Part shown: positions 16,900-25,422 of the stretch, piece by piece
How the letters are laid out: each line of letters begins with the position of its first letter
Numbering within the stretch: position 1 is the stretch's first letter
Assembly: GCA_023229795.1 (NCBI GenBank)
Contig: JALNYP010000001.1
Span: forward strand, 1 to 64,000
Reading direction: 5' to 3'
Source of the DNA: Syntrophobacterales bacterium
Lineage (GTDB): Bacteria > Desulfobacterota > Desulfobaccia > Desulfobaccales > 0-14-0-80-60-11
Length of the DNA stretch: 64,000 nucleotides
Made by a program: the position numbers and the translations under genes
Notes under the pieces: model-generated
What the model was told of the DNA's origin: nothing
The model's database searches: none
The model's input: the letters and a program-made list of their open reading frames with translations, nothing else

Positions 16900-17756
16900 A
16901 AGCGGTCCCCGTAGGCCTTCCAGAAGTCTTGGAAGGCGGCCTGCCAGGCCGGCATGAGGTCCAGTCCGGCCACCTGGAGGAGCCGGTTGGCCAACACCGA
17001 GTTGGCCGGACGCGGGGCCGGAAGTGGATATTCCGCCGTAGTACAAGGAGTCACCCGCAATTGGATGGCGGCCGTCTTTAGGATCAGGCAGGCGAAACCA
17101 TACCAGGTCGTCTCGCCCTGGCAGGTGGCATGATAGGTGCCGAAGGCCTCGGTGCCGGCCAACGCCAGGAGCTGGCGGGCCAGGGCCGGCGCGCTGGTGG
17201 GCGTGCCCCGCTGATCGCACACCACCTTGAGCTCTCCGGACGGCCCGAGGCTGCGGGCCCGGGCCAAAATGGCGGTGACGAAGTTGGGACCGGGAAGGCC
17301 GTAGAGCCAGGCGGTGCGCACGATGAAGTGGTCCGGGCATTGCTGCCGCACCCATTCTTCGCCCAGGAGTTTGCTGCGGCCATAGACCGACAGGGGGCCG
17401 GTGGCGTCCCATTCCTCATAGGGGCCGGGCTTGGCGCCATCGAAGACATAGTCGCTGGAGAGATGGATTAACTTCAGGCCCAACCGCCGGCAGGCCACCG
17501 CCAGATTCCGGGGCCCGAGGCTATTGACCTTGAGCGCCAGATCGGGGTTCGACTCCAGGTCGTCCACCAGGGTGGCGGCCGCGGCGTTGATCACCACGTC
17601 CGGGCGGCGTTGGGACAAGTGTCGCCATACCGCCTGGGGGTCGGTGACGTCCAAGTCGTGCAAGTCGGTGGCCACCACCTCCCAGCCCCGACGGCCTAAT
17701 TCTTCAAGCAAGGCCCTACCCAACTGGCCCGATGCGCCGGTAATCAGTATCTTCAT
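16896..17756 (-). CDS. rfbD: dTDP-4-dehydrorhamnose reductase
   Basis: About 286 residues. The nucleotide motif ITGASGQLGRALLEELG is at the N-terminus; VINAAAATLVDDLESNPDLA and LSSDYVFDGAKPGPYEE are characteristic, and the YxxxK pair lies in VYGRSKLLGEEWV. It reduces dTDP-4-keto-rhamnose to dTDP-L-rhamnose with NAD(P)H, the last pathway step. ATG at 17756 starts at the first strand of the Rossmann fold; a longer frame to 17792 adds unlikely residues. It is the upstream partner of rfbB in a two-gene transcript. Confidence 0.94.
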   Translation of the reverse strand: MKILITGASGQLGRALLEELGRRGWEVVATDLHDLDVTDPQAVWRHLSQRRPDVVINAAAATLVDDLESNPDLALKVNSLGPRNLAVACRRLGLKLIHLSSDYVFDGAKPGPYEEWDATGPLSVYGRSKLLGEEWVRQQCPDHFIVRTAWLYGLPGPNFVTAILARARSLGPSGELKVVCDQRGTPTSAPALARQLLALAGTEAFGTYHATCQGETTWYGFACLILKTAAIQLRVTPCTTAEYPLPAPRPANSVLANRLLQVAGLDLMPAWQAAFQDFWKAYGDRL

Positions 17757-17925
17757 AATCTTTAATCGGTCAGCTTTCCCGCCTTCATCCATGACCCCTT
17801 TCCAAAGTGGAATACGGAGAATTAAAATACCCTCCGCCTAACAAATCCATTCTAAATCTAATTCATCGGATATATTCACTATCCACTCCCGAATGGCGAA
17901 GCTTGGCTAAAGCTAAAACAAACAG

Positions 17926-18336
17926 TTACCAAGCTACCTTATACGGAACCGTGTCTGAAGCATCATAAGTCTCAGGTGAATATTCCAGAACTTGAGAATA
18001 TTTGTTGGACCTATAGGCATGAGCTACTTTCGGGCCTATAGTTAGCCTGTCTCCAGCCTGTACCAGCACCGTCTCCTTGATGCCGCTCTCAAGGTCCTCC
18101 AAAAGTAACTCCATTTCTCCTGACAATATATAGACGTGTTCTGTCTTTCTTTTGTGGTAGTGGTGCCCTCTTTCTTGTCCAGCTTTATCTAAATCCCAAT
18201 ATACCAAGTGCTTGTATGCCTCATTGGCGCGGTTTAAGATTTGAACCATTTCTCCTTTGTTTGAGAAAATTCTGCGCTCTGAATCGCCATTTCCATCTGT
18301 GGGAAGCTTTTCAATGTCAACCTTGACTATTAACAT
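17926..18336 (-). CDS. Single-domain cupin protein
   Basis: 136 residues with a double-stranded beta-helix core. The metal-binding motif is GHHYHKRKTEHVYILSGEM (His-x-His, then a Glu/His pair), with the second motif around DRLTIGPKVAHAYR. It resembles sugar-epimerase-like or ketoisomerase-like cupins but no enzymatic activity can be assigned. The ATG at 18336 follows an AGGAGG ribosome binding site at the ideal distance. It lies directly behind the Nudix-fusion gene, whose 3' end (18347) is 10 bases upstream, and shares that gene's A/T-rich codon use, unlike the flanking rhamnose genes. The two probably arrived and work together. Confidence 0.8.
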   Translation of the reverse strand: MLIVKVDIEKLPTDGNGDSERRIFSNKGEMVQILNRANEAYKHLVYWDLDKAGQERGHHYHKRKTEHVYILSGEMELLLEDLESGIKETVLVQAGDRLTIGPKVAHAYRSNKYSQVLEYSPETYDASDTVPYKVAW

Positions 18337-18346
18337 AGCTTTCCTC

Positions 18347-19933
18347 CTATTCGAAAAATGAATTTTCGACTGCTTTAGACGACCCACAGCTATGAACCAA
18401 GCTGAGAACTGCTGCCGCTAGTGCCAATGGAACATAGTCCTTAATACCAGCTTTTATCTCCTCCGCTCTTTTATTCAGAGAATGCCTTTCTTTTGCTAAT
18501 TTCTCCCTGCCAACTTCTCTCAAGAACCTAACAAAATCAGATGGCGTAAAGGGGATAGCTATGAACTTCTCCGATTCAAAAGAATCCTCAATACAACCTA
18601 ATATATGTCGATAGCTTCGCTTGATCCTAACTTCACCAACTAGTCCGACTTCAAAAAAATGTGTCTCTCTTACTAAGGCTAAAAATACAATATCAGCCTC
18701 ACTTACTTCTAATCCGGTTTCTTGTTTAATTTCACGAATGGCTGCGGCGAAAAATGGATTTGGAATAGTAGATGATGTATCCGGCTGCATATTAACCATC
18801 CCAGCCGAACCTGCTTGCCAACTCTGCCAACAGTGCATAACCTTGCTTTGATTACGTTTTTGGATGACTAGACGTTCTGTCCCATCAGGTTCTTGTGTAA
18901 TAATATTGATTGTAACAGTCAGAGGATTTGCTAAAAGAGAATCACTAAAGTTCGTAACAGATTTTTTTTCTACTTCTATGAGACCACTTCTTTTAATATT
19001 TTCTGTGAGAGATGATTCAAGTGCATGGTTAGTAGCTAAAAAAGTATAATAATCAGTAGATTGAAGCCTTAATTCTAATCCGCGGAAACCTTCTGTATCG
19101 TCACGCATAGGTTTAAAGTCTGTCAAACGTGCAAGCCGGCCATTATATAAGACTTGCGCTTTGTCCTTAGCAATCTTGATCTTCTCTTCCAGGACCTTAT
19201 TGCATAACTGGCGAAGTTCCGAAGGTAAGCTTTTTAAAGTGTAGGAGGGGCGAGGCTTCCATCTATGGGTTATCATTCCTAATTTCCCATTATGATATTC
19301 ATATAAGCCATCTCCCTCCAGTATAACAATAGGGATTTTTAATCTATCAAAAAAGTATGGAGTTATTGCTATTAATTCTTTGTTAATTGGAGTGGTTTTG
19401 ATAGGGGAAACAATAGCTATCGGGGCTATAGAAAATGCGCCTGCTAAATGACAACAATGAATAACCCCTTGCCATGTTGTCTCTATCCAAATGGGGATTG
19501 ATAAATCAGAAGTGTGTACCTGGACTTCAAATTCGATCGTTAGCGCTATTTCCTCTTTATTGTTCTTCGTATTTGGGAGTCCACCTTCGAAATTATAGGT
19601 AAGGTATTTATCTCGTTTTCCTTCCGATTCGCGAATAGTTTTTTTAGCACTTTTAAGACTTGCCTTCCTGCCTCCACTTAATCCAAACAAGGATACACCA
19701 AAAGAACTTTCAACTTGCTTTTCTGAGGCAAGATTAGACCAACCTGAAAGCTGAGGGTTTTTAATAGTGAATTTGTTTGGGTCAAAGACAATAGATATCT
19801 TGAAGCGCCTTCCATAGTGGGTCAATCGCCTAAAACCCCGAGGAGAAGCAAAGGCAATAGAGATTGTTAATACAATATTGCCTTTAGAATCCTGAGATGC
19901 TTTTGTGAAGAATTGAATATTGTTTGAATTCAT
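18347..19933 (-). CDS. Large protein of unknown function with C-terminal Nudix-like domain
   Basis: 528 residues, A/T-rich, unlike its neighbours. Residues 1-185 are beta-strand-rich with no family I recognise. About 190-330 (RLARLTDFKPM, LELRLQSTDYYTFLATNH) resembles the region that precedes the catalytic domain in some Nudix proteins. About 345-500 looks like a Nudix fold: the core of the Nudix box is REIKQETGL, where REUxEExGU is expected, so one of the paired Glu is Gln, and the Gly and Glu normally upstream are not evident. It could therefore bind rather than hydrolyse a nucleotide or nucleotide sugar. A cupin gene follows immediately. Origin by transfer is likely; a function in signalling or defence would be speculation. 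Confidence 0.72.
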   Translation of the reverse strand: MNSNNIQFFTKASQDSKGNIVLTISIAFASPRGFRRLTHYGRRFKISIVFDPNKFTIKNPQLSGWSNLASEKQVESSFGVSLFGLSGGRKASLKSAKKTIRESEGKRDKYLTYNFEGGLPNTKNNKEEIALTIEFEVQVHTSDLSIPIWIETTWQGVIHCCHLAGAFSIAPIAIVSPIKTTPINKELIAITPYFFDRLKIPIVILEGDGLYEYHNGKLGMITHRWKPRPSYTLKSLPSELRQLCNKVLEEKIKIAKDKAQVLYNGRLARLTDFKPMRDDTEGFRGLELRLQSTDYYTFLATNHALESSLTENIKRSGLIEVEKKSVTNFSDSLLANPLTVTINIITQEPDGTERLVIQKRNQSKVMHCWQSWQAGSAGMVNMQPDTSSTIPNPFFAAAIREIKQETGLEVSEADIVFLALVRETHFFEVGLVGEVRIKRSYRHILGCIEDSFESEKFIAIPFTPSDFVRFLREVGREKLAKERHSLNKRAEEIKAGIKDYVPLALAAAVLSLVHSCGSSKAVENSFFE

Positions 19934-20178
19934 AATTATAGGTTGAGTGACATAGGTTCCTATGAAAAGATATTTTCCGCCTTATAACGTTATATTTTAT
20001 TATTACATAGAATAGCTCATAGAACTGTCATACTTTGGGGGGGTATCTCAGAGAGGGGATTTGAATTTCCGTTAATATAGCAAACCCCCATAATATTTTA
20101 GCCGCTTCCCTGCCTATGCCCCCCCTCAAGGGAATGAATAAAGGCGAGCACATTTTATTAGTACTCGCGAGAAACGAT
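19934..20178. other. A/T-rich intergenic region upstream of the Nudix gene
   Basis: No gene is seen. This stretch is A/T-rich near 19940-20040 and includes a run of G at 20037-20042. It separates the acquired Nudix-cupin pair from rfbC and probably holds the pair's promoter on the minus strand. Confidence 0.4.
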
Positions 20179-20676
20179 CTAAGTAAGCCGGAAGGGAGAA
20201 TCGGGGTCGTTCTCAAACCGGATTTCGTCCACGGGTTCCCGGCGACCGGGGCCCCGGTAGAGGCGATTGGCGAAATTACAGACCAGGCCGGGGTAACCGC
20301 TTTCATTCTTATAGCCGTGCACCACCCCGGGAGGCACGATGATGATCCCGGGGCAGGCCTCGCCCAAGAGGAATTCCTGCCGGACCCCGTGGGTGGGACT
20401 GCCGGGCCGATTATCCCACAGGACCACGCGGAAGGTCCCCGGTCCGGGAAAGCAGAAGAGATCGGTCTGATCGCGATGGGCATGGGGTCCCCGGCCCAAC
20501 CCCGGTTCGGTTACCGAGATATATGCCATGGCCGGGAAATGCTCAGGGGCCAGCTCATCCTGCCGGAAAATTTCGGCCAGCCAGCCGCGCTGATCGGCGA
20601 ACTTGGCCAGGGCTCGGCACAAGACCCCGGCGATTTTGACCTCCGGATTCGTTTCTGGGTTATTCACCAAATGCAC
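20179..20676 (-). CDS. rfbC: dTDP-4-dehydrorhamnose 3,5-epimerase family protein
   Basis: 165 residues of the RfbC cupin-type epimerase family. DQRGWLAEIFRQDEL matches the N-terminal DxRGxxxExF signature and GPHAHRDQTDLFCF contains the substrate-binding His and catalytic region; PPGVVHGYKNES carries the third conserved block. It is somewhat shorter than classical RfbC (about 180 residues), as in a divergent subgroup, so an epimerase on another dTDP-keto sugar is possible. It presumably supplies the step between RfbB and RfbD; those genes are 3 kb away on the same strand with an A/T-rich insertion between. Confidence 0.82.
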   Translation of the reverse strand: MHLVNNPETNPEVKIAGVLCRALAKFADQRGWLAEIFRQDELAPEHFPAMAYISVTEPGLGRGPHAHRDQTDLFCFPGPGTFRVVLWDNRPGSPTHGVRQEFLLGEACPGIIIVPPGVVHGYKNESGYPGLVCNFANRLYRGPGRREPVDEIRFENDPDSPFRLT

Positions 20677-20916
20677 CTATAAAGGGCGGCGCGCCGCCTG
20701 GTGAAAGTCAGGCGCTTAGGCCGCGGCTGATTCTTAAAACCCATTTTACCATAAGCTTGATTCCCGATGAAAGCAAGTGGGAAAAGTTCCAGGCTGCGGG
20801 CGGGAAAAGGCAGGCTTTTGCCAATCTCAGAGGCCCGCCGAAAGGCAGAGAACGGGGCCGGGGAAAAAGCCGGCTGCTCGTTAACTGCCCCCCGGCCCGA
20901 ATCCGGACTGGGGCAG
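20677..20916. other. Intergenic, no gene supported
   Basis: About 240 bases without a supportable gene or strong hairpin. It separates rfbC from the M50-like gene on the same strand. Confidence 0.4.
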
Positions 20917-21573
20917 TTATTGGCCGGTGATGAAGCCGTATACCGTCCTGACCAGGGAATCAAAATAAGGGGTGATGATGCCATGGTGGGTGACGCGCTC
21001 CAACAACACCAGGGCAATAATGAGATACGGTCCGACCTGGTCAAAGAGCGACCTGGTTCTGACCTCATCCTCCGGGAGCAACTCGCGGACCAGGGCGCCC
21101 ATGGCCAGAGGCGGTATGGGCAGGAGATTGTAGACGGCCGTGGTGATATTCACCCCCACCACCAACAAAAAGACCCGGGGGTCCCATTCCCAGCTTTTCA
21201 TGACGCCGGCCAGGCTGCCGGCGATTCCCGCCAGGAGGAGATTGGCAATAGGCCCGGCAAACCGGGCGATCACCATGTAGAGGCGGGGATGGGCAAATTT
21301 ACTGCGATCGAGATCCATGGTCCGGGGCCACCCGAAACCAGCCACCAGGTAGCAGATGGAGCCCAAGATACCCACATGCAGGAAGGCATTAAAATTGAAC
21401 CGGTCTTTGGGTGCGATCCGGCTGTCTCCCAAAAAGGTGCCCGCAAAGGCCTGGGCCTCGGCGTTAACCATACACGCCAGGAGCACCGAGACGACAAACG
21501 CCACCGCGGAATCAATGGCCAGATTCTGGGGACCTAAAACGAACGGCACCGGCCAGGCAGTACTGGGATCCAT
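20917..21573 (-). CDS. M50 site-2-protease-like membrane protein lacking catalytic residues
   Basis: 218 residues with about five or six hydrophobic segments, matching the small bacterial site-2 protease fold. In active relatives the second segment carries HExxH followed by AxxxGD and GRLTLNP; here the aligned residues are N37-A38-E-A-Q41, then AGTFLGD and DRFNFNA, so both zinc-binding His and the catalytic Glu are lost. The second zinc motif, normally PPLDGG, reads IPPLAMG, so the ligand Asp is lost too. The fold is intact, which suggests a non-proteolytic role such as substrate binding, comparable to other pseudoproteases. It is on the same strand as, and downstream of, the OFA transporter. 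Confidence 0.82.
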   Translation of the reverse strand: MDPSTAWPVPFVLGPQNLAIDSAVAFVVSVLLACMVNAEAQAFAGTFLGDSRIAPKDRFNFNAFLHVGILGSICYLVAGFGWPRTMDLDRSKFAHPRLYMVIARFAGPIANLLLAGIAGSLAGVMKSWEWDPRVFLLVVGVNITTAVYNLLPIPPLAMGALVRELLPEDEVRTRSLFDQVGPYLIIALVLLERVTHHGIITPYFDSLVRTVYGFITGQ

Positions 21574-21603
21574 AGTTTAGGTTTCATCCTTATTGAACAT
21601 GAA

Positions 21604-21630
21604 GAAGGCAGGGATTGCCTCCCTGCCTTC
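21604..21630 (-). terminator. Hairpin downstream of the OFA transporter
   Basis: GAAGGCAGGGA and TCCCTGCCTTC form a perfect 11-base-pair stem with a 5-base loop, between the OFA stop (21688) and the M50-like start (21573). No T tract follows on the minus strand, so it may be a weak terminator, a processing site or an mRNA-stabilising element for the transporter transcript. Confidence 0.55.
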
Positions 21631-21687
21631 TCAGATTAACAGATTTTGGGGAAAAGCTAAACCGTTACGAGTTTGCTTGGCCCCTGT

Positions 21688-22980
21688 TTATCTTTCGTGC
21701 TCCAGCAACGGCCGCTTGGTGACACGGGAAATGACGACCGCGACGATCAGCACGATGGCTGAAAGGATGAAGGCCCAGGTCAGAGAGCCGGTCCAGTCTT
21801 TAATGGAACCGCCCAACCGAGTCATGAAGAAGCCGAGGCCCCACCCCAGGAACACGATACCGTAGTTCATGCCCAGGTTCTTGGGACCGAAGAAGTCCGC
21901 AGTGTAAGCGGGCATCAGGGCCAGGCCGCCGCCGTACTGCCAGTAGGCGATGCCCACGGCCACGAACAGCAGGAAGATATTGCCGCTGGCGATGATGGTC
22001 GGCAGCAGGAACAGGCAGAGGGCCGATACCAGACAGTTCAGGGTATAGGCGTTGTCCCGGCCGATCTTATCGGAGTACATACCGGTGCCTACCCGGCCGA
22101 GGGCGTTGATCAAACCGCCGTAGGAGGCCAGGATCCAGGCGTTGGCCGCGAAGAAGGCGATGCCTTTGGCCGCGGTAGCCAGGATGCCGGCCGCATTACC
22201 GATGATCAGCAGGCCGGACTGGGTGGTGCCGATGAACATCAGGATCAAGGCATAGCACTGCCAGGTCTTGATGATGTCGCTGGGCGCCCAGTCCACCAGG
22301 GTGCCCGCGGCCTTGGCCGGAGCCGCACCTGCCTTCACCGGAGCCGCCGGAGCCACATAGCCCGCAGGCGCCTTGGCCAACTGGCTGCCGGCGATGATGA
22401 CCACGATAGCAAAGAAGATACCCAGGAAAATCCAGCTGTAGGTGACCCCGCCGGCTTTAATCAGATAGGCGGCCAGAGGCGAAATATACAAGGCTGCGCC
22501 ACCGTAACCACCGACCACCAAGCCCGCGACCAGACCGCGTTTGTGGGGTCCGAACCAGCTCAAAGCCGCCGGCGTAGGTGCAGCGTAACCGATGCCCATG
22601 CCGATGCCGCCCAGGACGCCAAAACCAAAGATCAGACCGCCGTAGGATTTCATCAATCCGGCGATGATGCAGCCGACTGCCAGGAAGAGGCCGCCGGTAA
22701 TGGCGCCCACTTTGGGACCGTACTTATCCTGGATCCGGCCGCCGGGGATCATTAAGAGGGCAAAGATAATGACGCACAACGAAAAGGGCGTGGCCGCTTC
22801 CGCATTGGTCAGGTAGGTCCAGCCGGCCGCGGGACCTTCGGTGATGAGCTGGCCCGCTTTGGGCACGCTAATCAGGGAGCCGGTCCAAACGCTCCAGGCG
22901 TACAGGATTCCCAAACAGAGGTTGACAGCGGTGCCGCAAAATACGACTACCCACGCTTTTCCTGGAACTGTGTCTGCCAT
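21688..22980 (-). CDS. OFA-family major facilitator (oxalate/formate antiporter-like)
   Basis: 430 residues with 12 predicted helices. Family features include LCLGILYAWSVW at the start, PGGRIQDKYGPK between helices 2 and 3, and GMGIGYAAPTPAALSWFGPHKRG. The central loop is unusual in being an Ala/Pro/Lys-rich linker (about residues 197-225). OFA members exchange small carboxylates such as oxalate and formate; in sulfate reducers related proteins are annotated for monocarboxylates, and the substrate here is open. An AAGGAGG ribosome binding site precedes the ATG. A sigma-54 type promoter lies about 125 bases upstream, so expression is probably controlled by an enhancer-binding regulator. Confidence 0.9.
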   Translation of the reverse strand: MADTVPGKAWVVVFCGTAVNLCLGILYAWSVWTGSLISVPKAGQLITEGPAAGWTYLTNAEAATPFSLCVIIFALLMIPGGRIQDKYGPKVGAITGGLFLAVGCIIAGLMKSYGGLIFGFGVLGGIGMGIGYAAPTPAALSWFGPHKRGLVAGLVVGGYGGAALYISPLAAYLIKAGGVTYSWIFLGIFFAIVVIIAGSQLAKAPAGYVAPAAPVKAGAAPAKAAGTLVDWAPSDIIKTWQCYALILMFIGTTQSGLLIIGNAAGILATAAKGIAFFAANAWILASYGGLINALGRVGTGMYSDKIGRDNAYTLNCLVSALCLFLLPTIIASGNIFLLFVAVGIAYWQYGGGLALMPAYTADFFGPKNLGMNYGIVFLGWGLGFFMTRLGGSIKDWTGSLTWAFILSAIVLIVAVVISRVTKRPLLEHER

Positions 22981-23441
22981 GAGTTCCCTCCTTAAGATAA
23001 AAAATGAAATAAAGCTTGCGGGTTATGTGGTAAATAATTGCCGACTCTCCCGGCTCCTCAAGCCACACCTCCTCTCCGGGATAAATTTGATATCGTGATG
23101 AATAATGCAAGGGACCTGCCAATCCGATAATAGCCATGAATAATTTCGATAGTCAATTAAAATAGTTAAAATCATTGACATTATGAAAATTTTCTCAAGC
23201 TCCCCCTTGGAAGCCCGACCCCGAATGAGGACCTTTTTTAGGGACATTCTCCCCACGACGGGGGGTGGTTTACCCCATATCACGGGAAAAGGCGAAGGCC
23301 GGCCCGGCCGCGAAGGGTGCGGAGCGCGTCTGGCCGCTGTACTGCACAGGCCGGAGGCCGGTGCCACTAGAATTTTATTTGAGGGAAAGAGAGAGGCCGG
23401 ACCTCGGGATCAGAGGCCCGACCTGGTGGTTGGCGGGGCGG
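22981..23441. other. Long leader and intergenic region of the OFA gene
   Basis: No gene is supported in these 460 bases between the hemL stop and the OFA start. The part near 23000-23200 is A/T-rich and contains the sigma-54 promoter listed separately. The part near 23300-23440 is G/C-rich and shows only short imperfect repeats. Confidence 0.5.
23105..23122 (-). promoter_or_regulatory. Sigma-54 (-24/-12) promoter
   Basis: On the minus strand TTGGCAGGTCCCTTGCAT carries GG and GC elements separated by ten bases, the exact spacing of the sigma-54 consensus TGGCACG-N4-TTGC. It points at the OFA transporter, whose start is about 125 bases downstream. No enhancer site could be identified. Confidence 0.78.
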
Positions 23442-24731
23442 CTACTGCCACCGGGCCCAGAGGCGTTCGGCCGCGTCCACGGTGTCTTGCAGGTCCTGGC
23501 GGGCGTGGGCCAGGGAGACGAAAAAGGCCTCAAACTGGGAGGGCGGCAGCATGACCCCGGCCGCGAGCATCCCCTGGAAGAACTGTCGGAAGCGGTTGAG
23601 GTCGCAGCGCTTGGCGTCCTCCAGGTTGGCCACCGGACCGGGGGTGAAAAAGACGGTGAGCATAGAGCCGACCCGGTTGATGGTCAGGTCCACGCCCTGA
23701 CGGACCGCGGCCCGGGCCAGTTCCCGGGCCAGCCAGGCTCCGTTGTCTTCCAGGTCCTCATAGACGCCGGGCTCTTCCAGGGCCTTGAGGGTCGCCAGGC
23801 CCGCGGCCACCGCCACCGGGTTGCCGGAGAGGGTGCCCGCCTGGTAGATGGGGCCGACGGGGGCCATCTGGCTCATCAGGTCCCGCCGGCCGCCGTAGGC
23901 GCCCACCGGCAGACCGCCGCCGATGATCTTGCCCAGGCAGGTAAGATCGGGCTTGACGCCGTATAGCGCCTGGGCCCCGCCCCGGCCCACCCGAAAGCCG
24001 GTGATCACTTCATCGAAGATCAACAGGATGCCGGCGGCATCGCAGATCTGCCGCAAACCCGGAAGGAAGCCGGGTCGGGGCGGCACCACCCCCATGTTGC
24101 CGGCCACCGGTTCGACGATCAAGGCCGCGATCTCTCCGGCATAACGCTGCACCGCCCGGTGCACCGCGTCCAGGTCGTTGTAGGGCAGAGACATGGTCAA
24201 ATCGGCGATTTCGGCCGGCACTCCGGGACTGCCGGGGATGGCGTGGGTGAGGACGCCGCTGCCCGCGGCCACTAAAAAAGAGTCGGCATGGCCGTGGTAA
24301 CAGCCGTCGAACTTGATCACCCGGGGCCGGCCGGTGACGCCCCGGGCCAGGCGCAAGGCGCTCATGGTGGCTTCGGTGCCGGAGTTGACCAGACGCACCA
24401 TCTCGAGGCCCGGTACCGCGGCGCAGAGGACTTCGGCCAGCTCGAGTTCCCCCGGGGTGGAGGCCCCGAAGCTGGTGCCCCGGGCTGCGGCGGCCTGAAC
24501 CGCGGCCACCACCGGCGGCGCGGCGTGCCCCAGGATCAACGGCCCCCAGGAGGCCATATAGTCCAGATAGGAGTTGCCGTCCACGTCGAAGACCCGGGCT
24601 CCGGCTCCCTTGACGATGAGCCGGGGGGTAAGCCCCACGGCCTGCCAGGCCCGCACCGGGCTGTTCACCCCGCCGGGGATGATCTCCTGCGCGGTTTTAA
24701 AGAGTTCCTCTGATTTGGCATACCCGGGCAT
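23442..24731 (-). CDS. hemL: Glutamate-1-semialdehyde 2,1-aminomutase
   Basis: 429 residues, a PLP enzyme of the class III aminotransferase fold at standard length. PGGVNSPVRAW, GSWGPLILGH-like SWGPLILGHAAP and LVNSGTEATMSALRLARG are diagnostic, DEVITGFRVG holds the cofactor Asp and LGKIIGGGLPVGAYGG the PLP lysine. It converts glutamate-1-semialdehyde to 5-aminolevulinate in the C5 tetrapyrrole pathway. A siroheme decarboxylase gene lies 92 bases upstream on the same strand, so both ends of heme synthesis are encoded together. ATG at 24731 follows a CAGGAG site. Confidence 0.96.
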   Translation of the reverse strand: MPGYAKSEELFKTAQEIIPGGVNSPVRAWQAVGLTPRLIVKGAGARVFDVDGNSYLDYMASWGPLILGHAAPPVVAAVQAAAARGTSFGASTPGELELAEVLCAAVPGLEMVRLVNSGTEATMSALRLARGVTGRPRVIKFDGCYHGHADSFLVAAGSGVLTHAIPGSPGVPAEIADLTMSLPYNDLDAVHRAVQRYAGEIAALIVEPVAGNMGVVPPRPGFLPGLRQICDAAGILLIFDEVITGFRVGRGGAQALYGVKPDLTCLGKIIGGGLPVGAYGGRRDLMSQMAPVGPIYQAGTLSGNPVAVAAGLATLKALEEPGVYEDLEDNGAWLARELARAAVRQGVDLTINRVGSMLTVFFTPGPVANLEDAKRCDLNRFRQFFQGMLAAGVMLPPSQFEAFFVSLAHARQDLQDTVDAAERLWARWQ

Positions 24732-24823
24732 CGCGTGCTCCTGTCATAATATAGACGCCGCCGGGGGCGGCGGCGCCACATTCTCATAATGGATGGGCGG
24801 GCCTCAGGCCCCTGAACACCTGC

Positions 24824-25312
24824 TCACTGCTCGTCGTCTACTCCCTCACGGAAATAGCGCATCGTGGTCTTTTTCAGTTCGGTCTCGCTGAACAGCAATT
24901 CGTAGTCCTGGAGGCCGGTTTCCGCCGCCATCTGGGCGGCGATGGCCACGCACTCCTCGGAGGTGCGCCCGTGAATCATGGTATAGAGATTATAAGGCCA
25001 GGTGGGGGCCGGCCGCCGGGCATAGCAGTGGCTCACCACCCGCTGGGCCGCCAGGTGTTGGCCGATGCGCTGGAGGTCGGCTTCGGGCACCGCCCAAGCC
25101 ACCAGGGCGTTGGCCTCAAAGCCCGACTGCTGATGGCGCAGAGTAGCCCCAAACCGGCGGATGTAACCCCGGGCCATGAGGCTGTCGATCACGTCCAGCA
25201 GAGCCTCTTCCGGGATTTCCAGGGACTCCGCCACTTCCTGAAAGGGGCGGGGGCAGATCTCCAGGTCCCGTTGCAGGGCCAGGATGACTTTTTGGTCCAG
25301 ATCCGACAGCAT
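24824..25312 (-). CDS. ahbB: Siroheme decarboxylase subunit AhbB
   Basis: About 162 residues of the Lrp/AsnC-like AhbA/AhbB/NirDLGH family: an N-terminal winged helix (LSDLDQKVILALQ, GYIRRFGATL) and a C-terminal sensor-like domain with the substrate region HCYARRPAPTWPYNLYTMIHG. AhbA and AhbB decarboxylate siroheme to didecarboxysiroheme in the alternative heme pathway used by sulfate reducers and archaea. The WPYNLYTMIHG motif favours AhbB. No ahbA is in the window. ATG at 25312 is used; an in-frame TTG at 25327 close to a GAAGGA is an alternative. It precedes hemL on the same strand. Confidence 0.9.
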   Translation of the reverse strand: MLSDLDQKVILALQRDLEICPRPFQEVAESLEIPEEALLDVIDSLMARGYIRRFGATLRHQQSGFEANALVAWAVPEADLQRIGQHLAAQRVVSHCYARRPAPTWPYNLYTMIHGRTSEECVAIAAQMAAETGLQDYELLFSETELKKTTMRYFREGVDDEQ

Positions 25313-25422
25313 CAATGACTTTCCCAATCCTTCAAGGAATATAGATCAATCGGCGGGGCTTGGCAAGGGCGGCGGGAGGCTCGAAAGCCGGAGGCGGCGC
25401 CTGGATAACCGCGTCAGCCTGG

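Noticed and set aside
16900..17412. N-terminal extension of rfbB to 17412
   Set aside because: It lies fully inside rfbD in another frame; the Rossmann motif and overlap start at 16899 set the true start.
17926..19933. Calling the Nudix-cupin pair a known defence system
   Set aside because: No recognised defence domain, nor defence genes nearby; base composition alone is not evidence of function.
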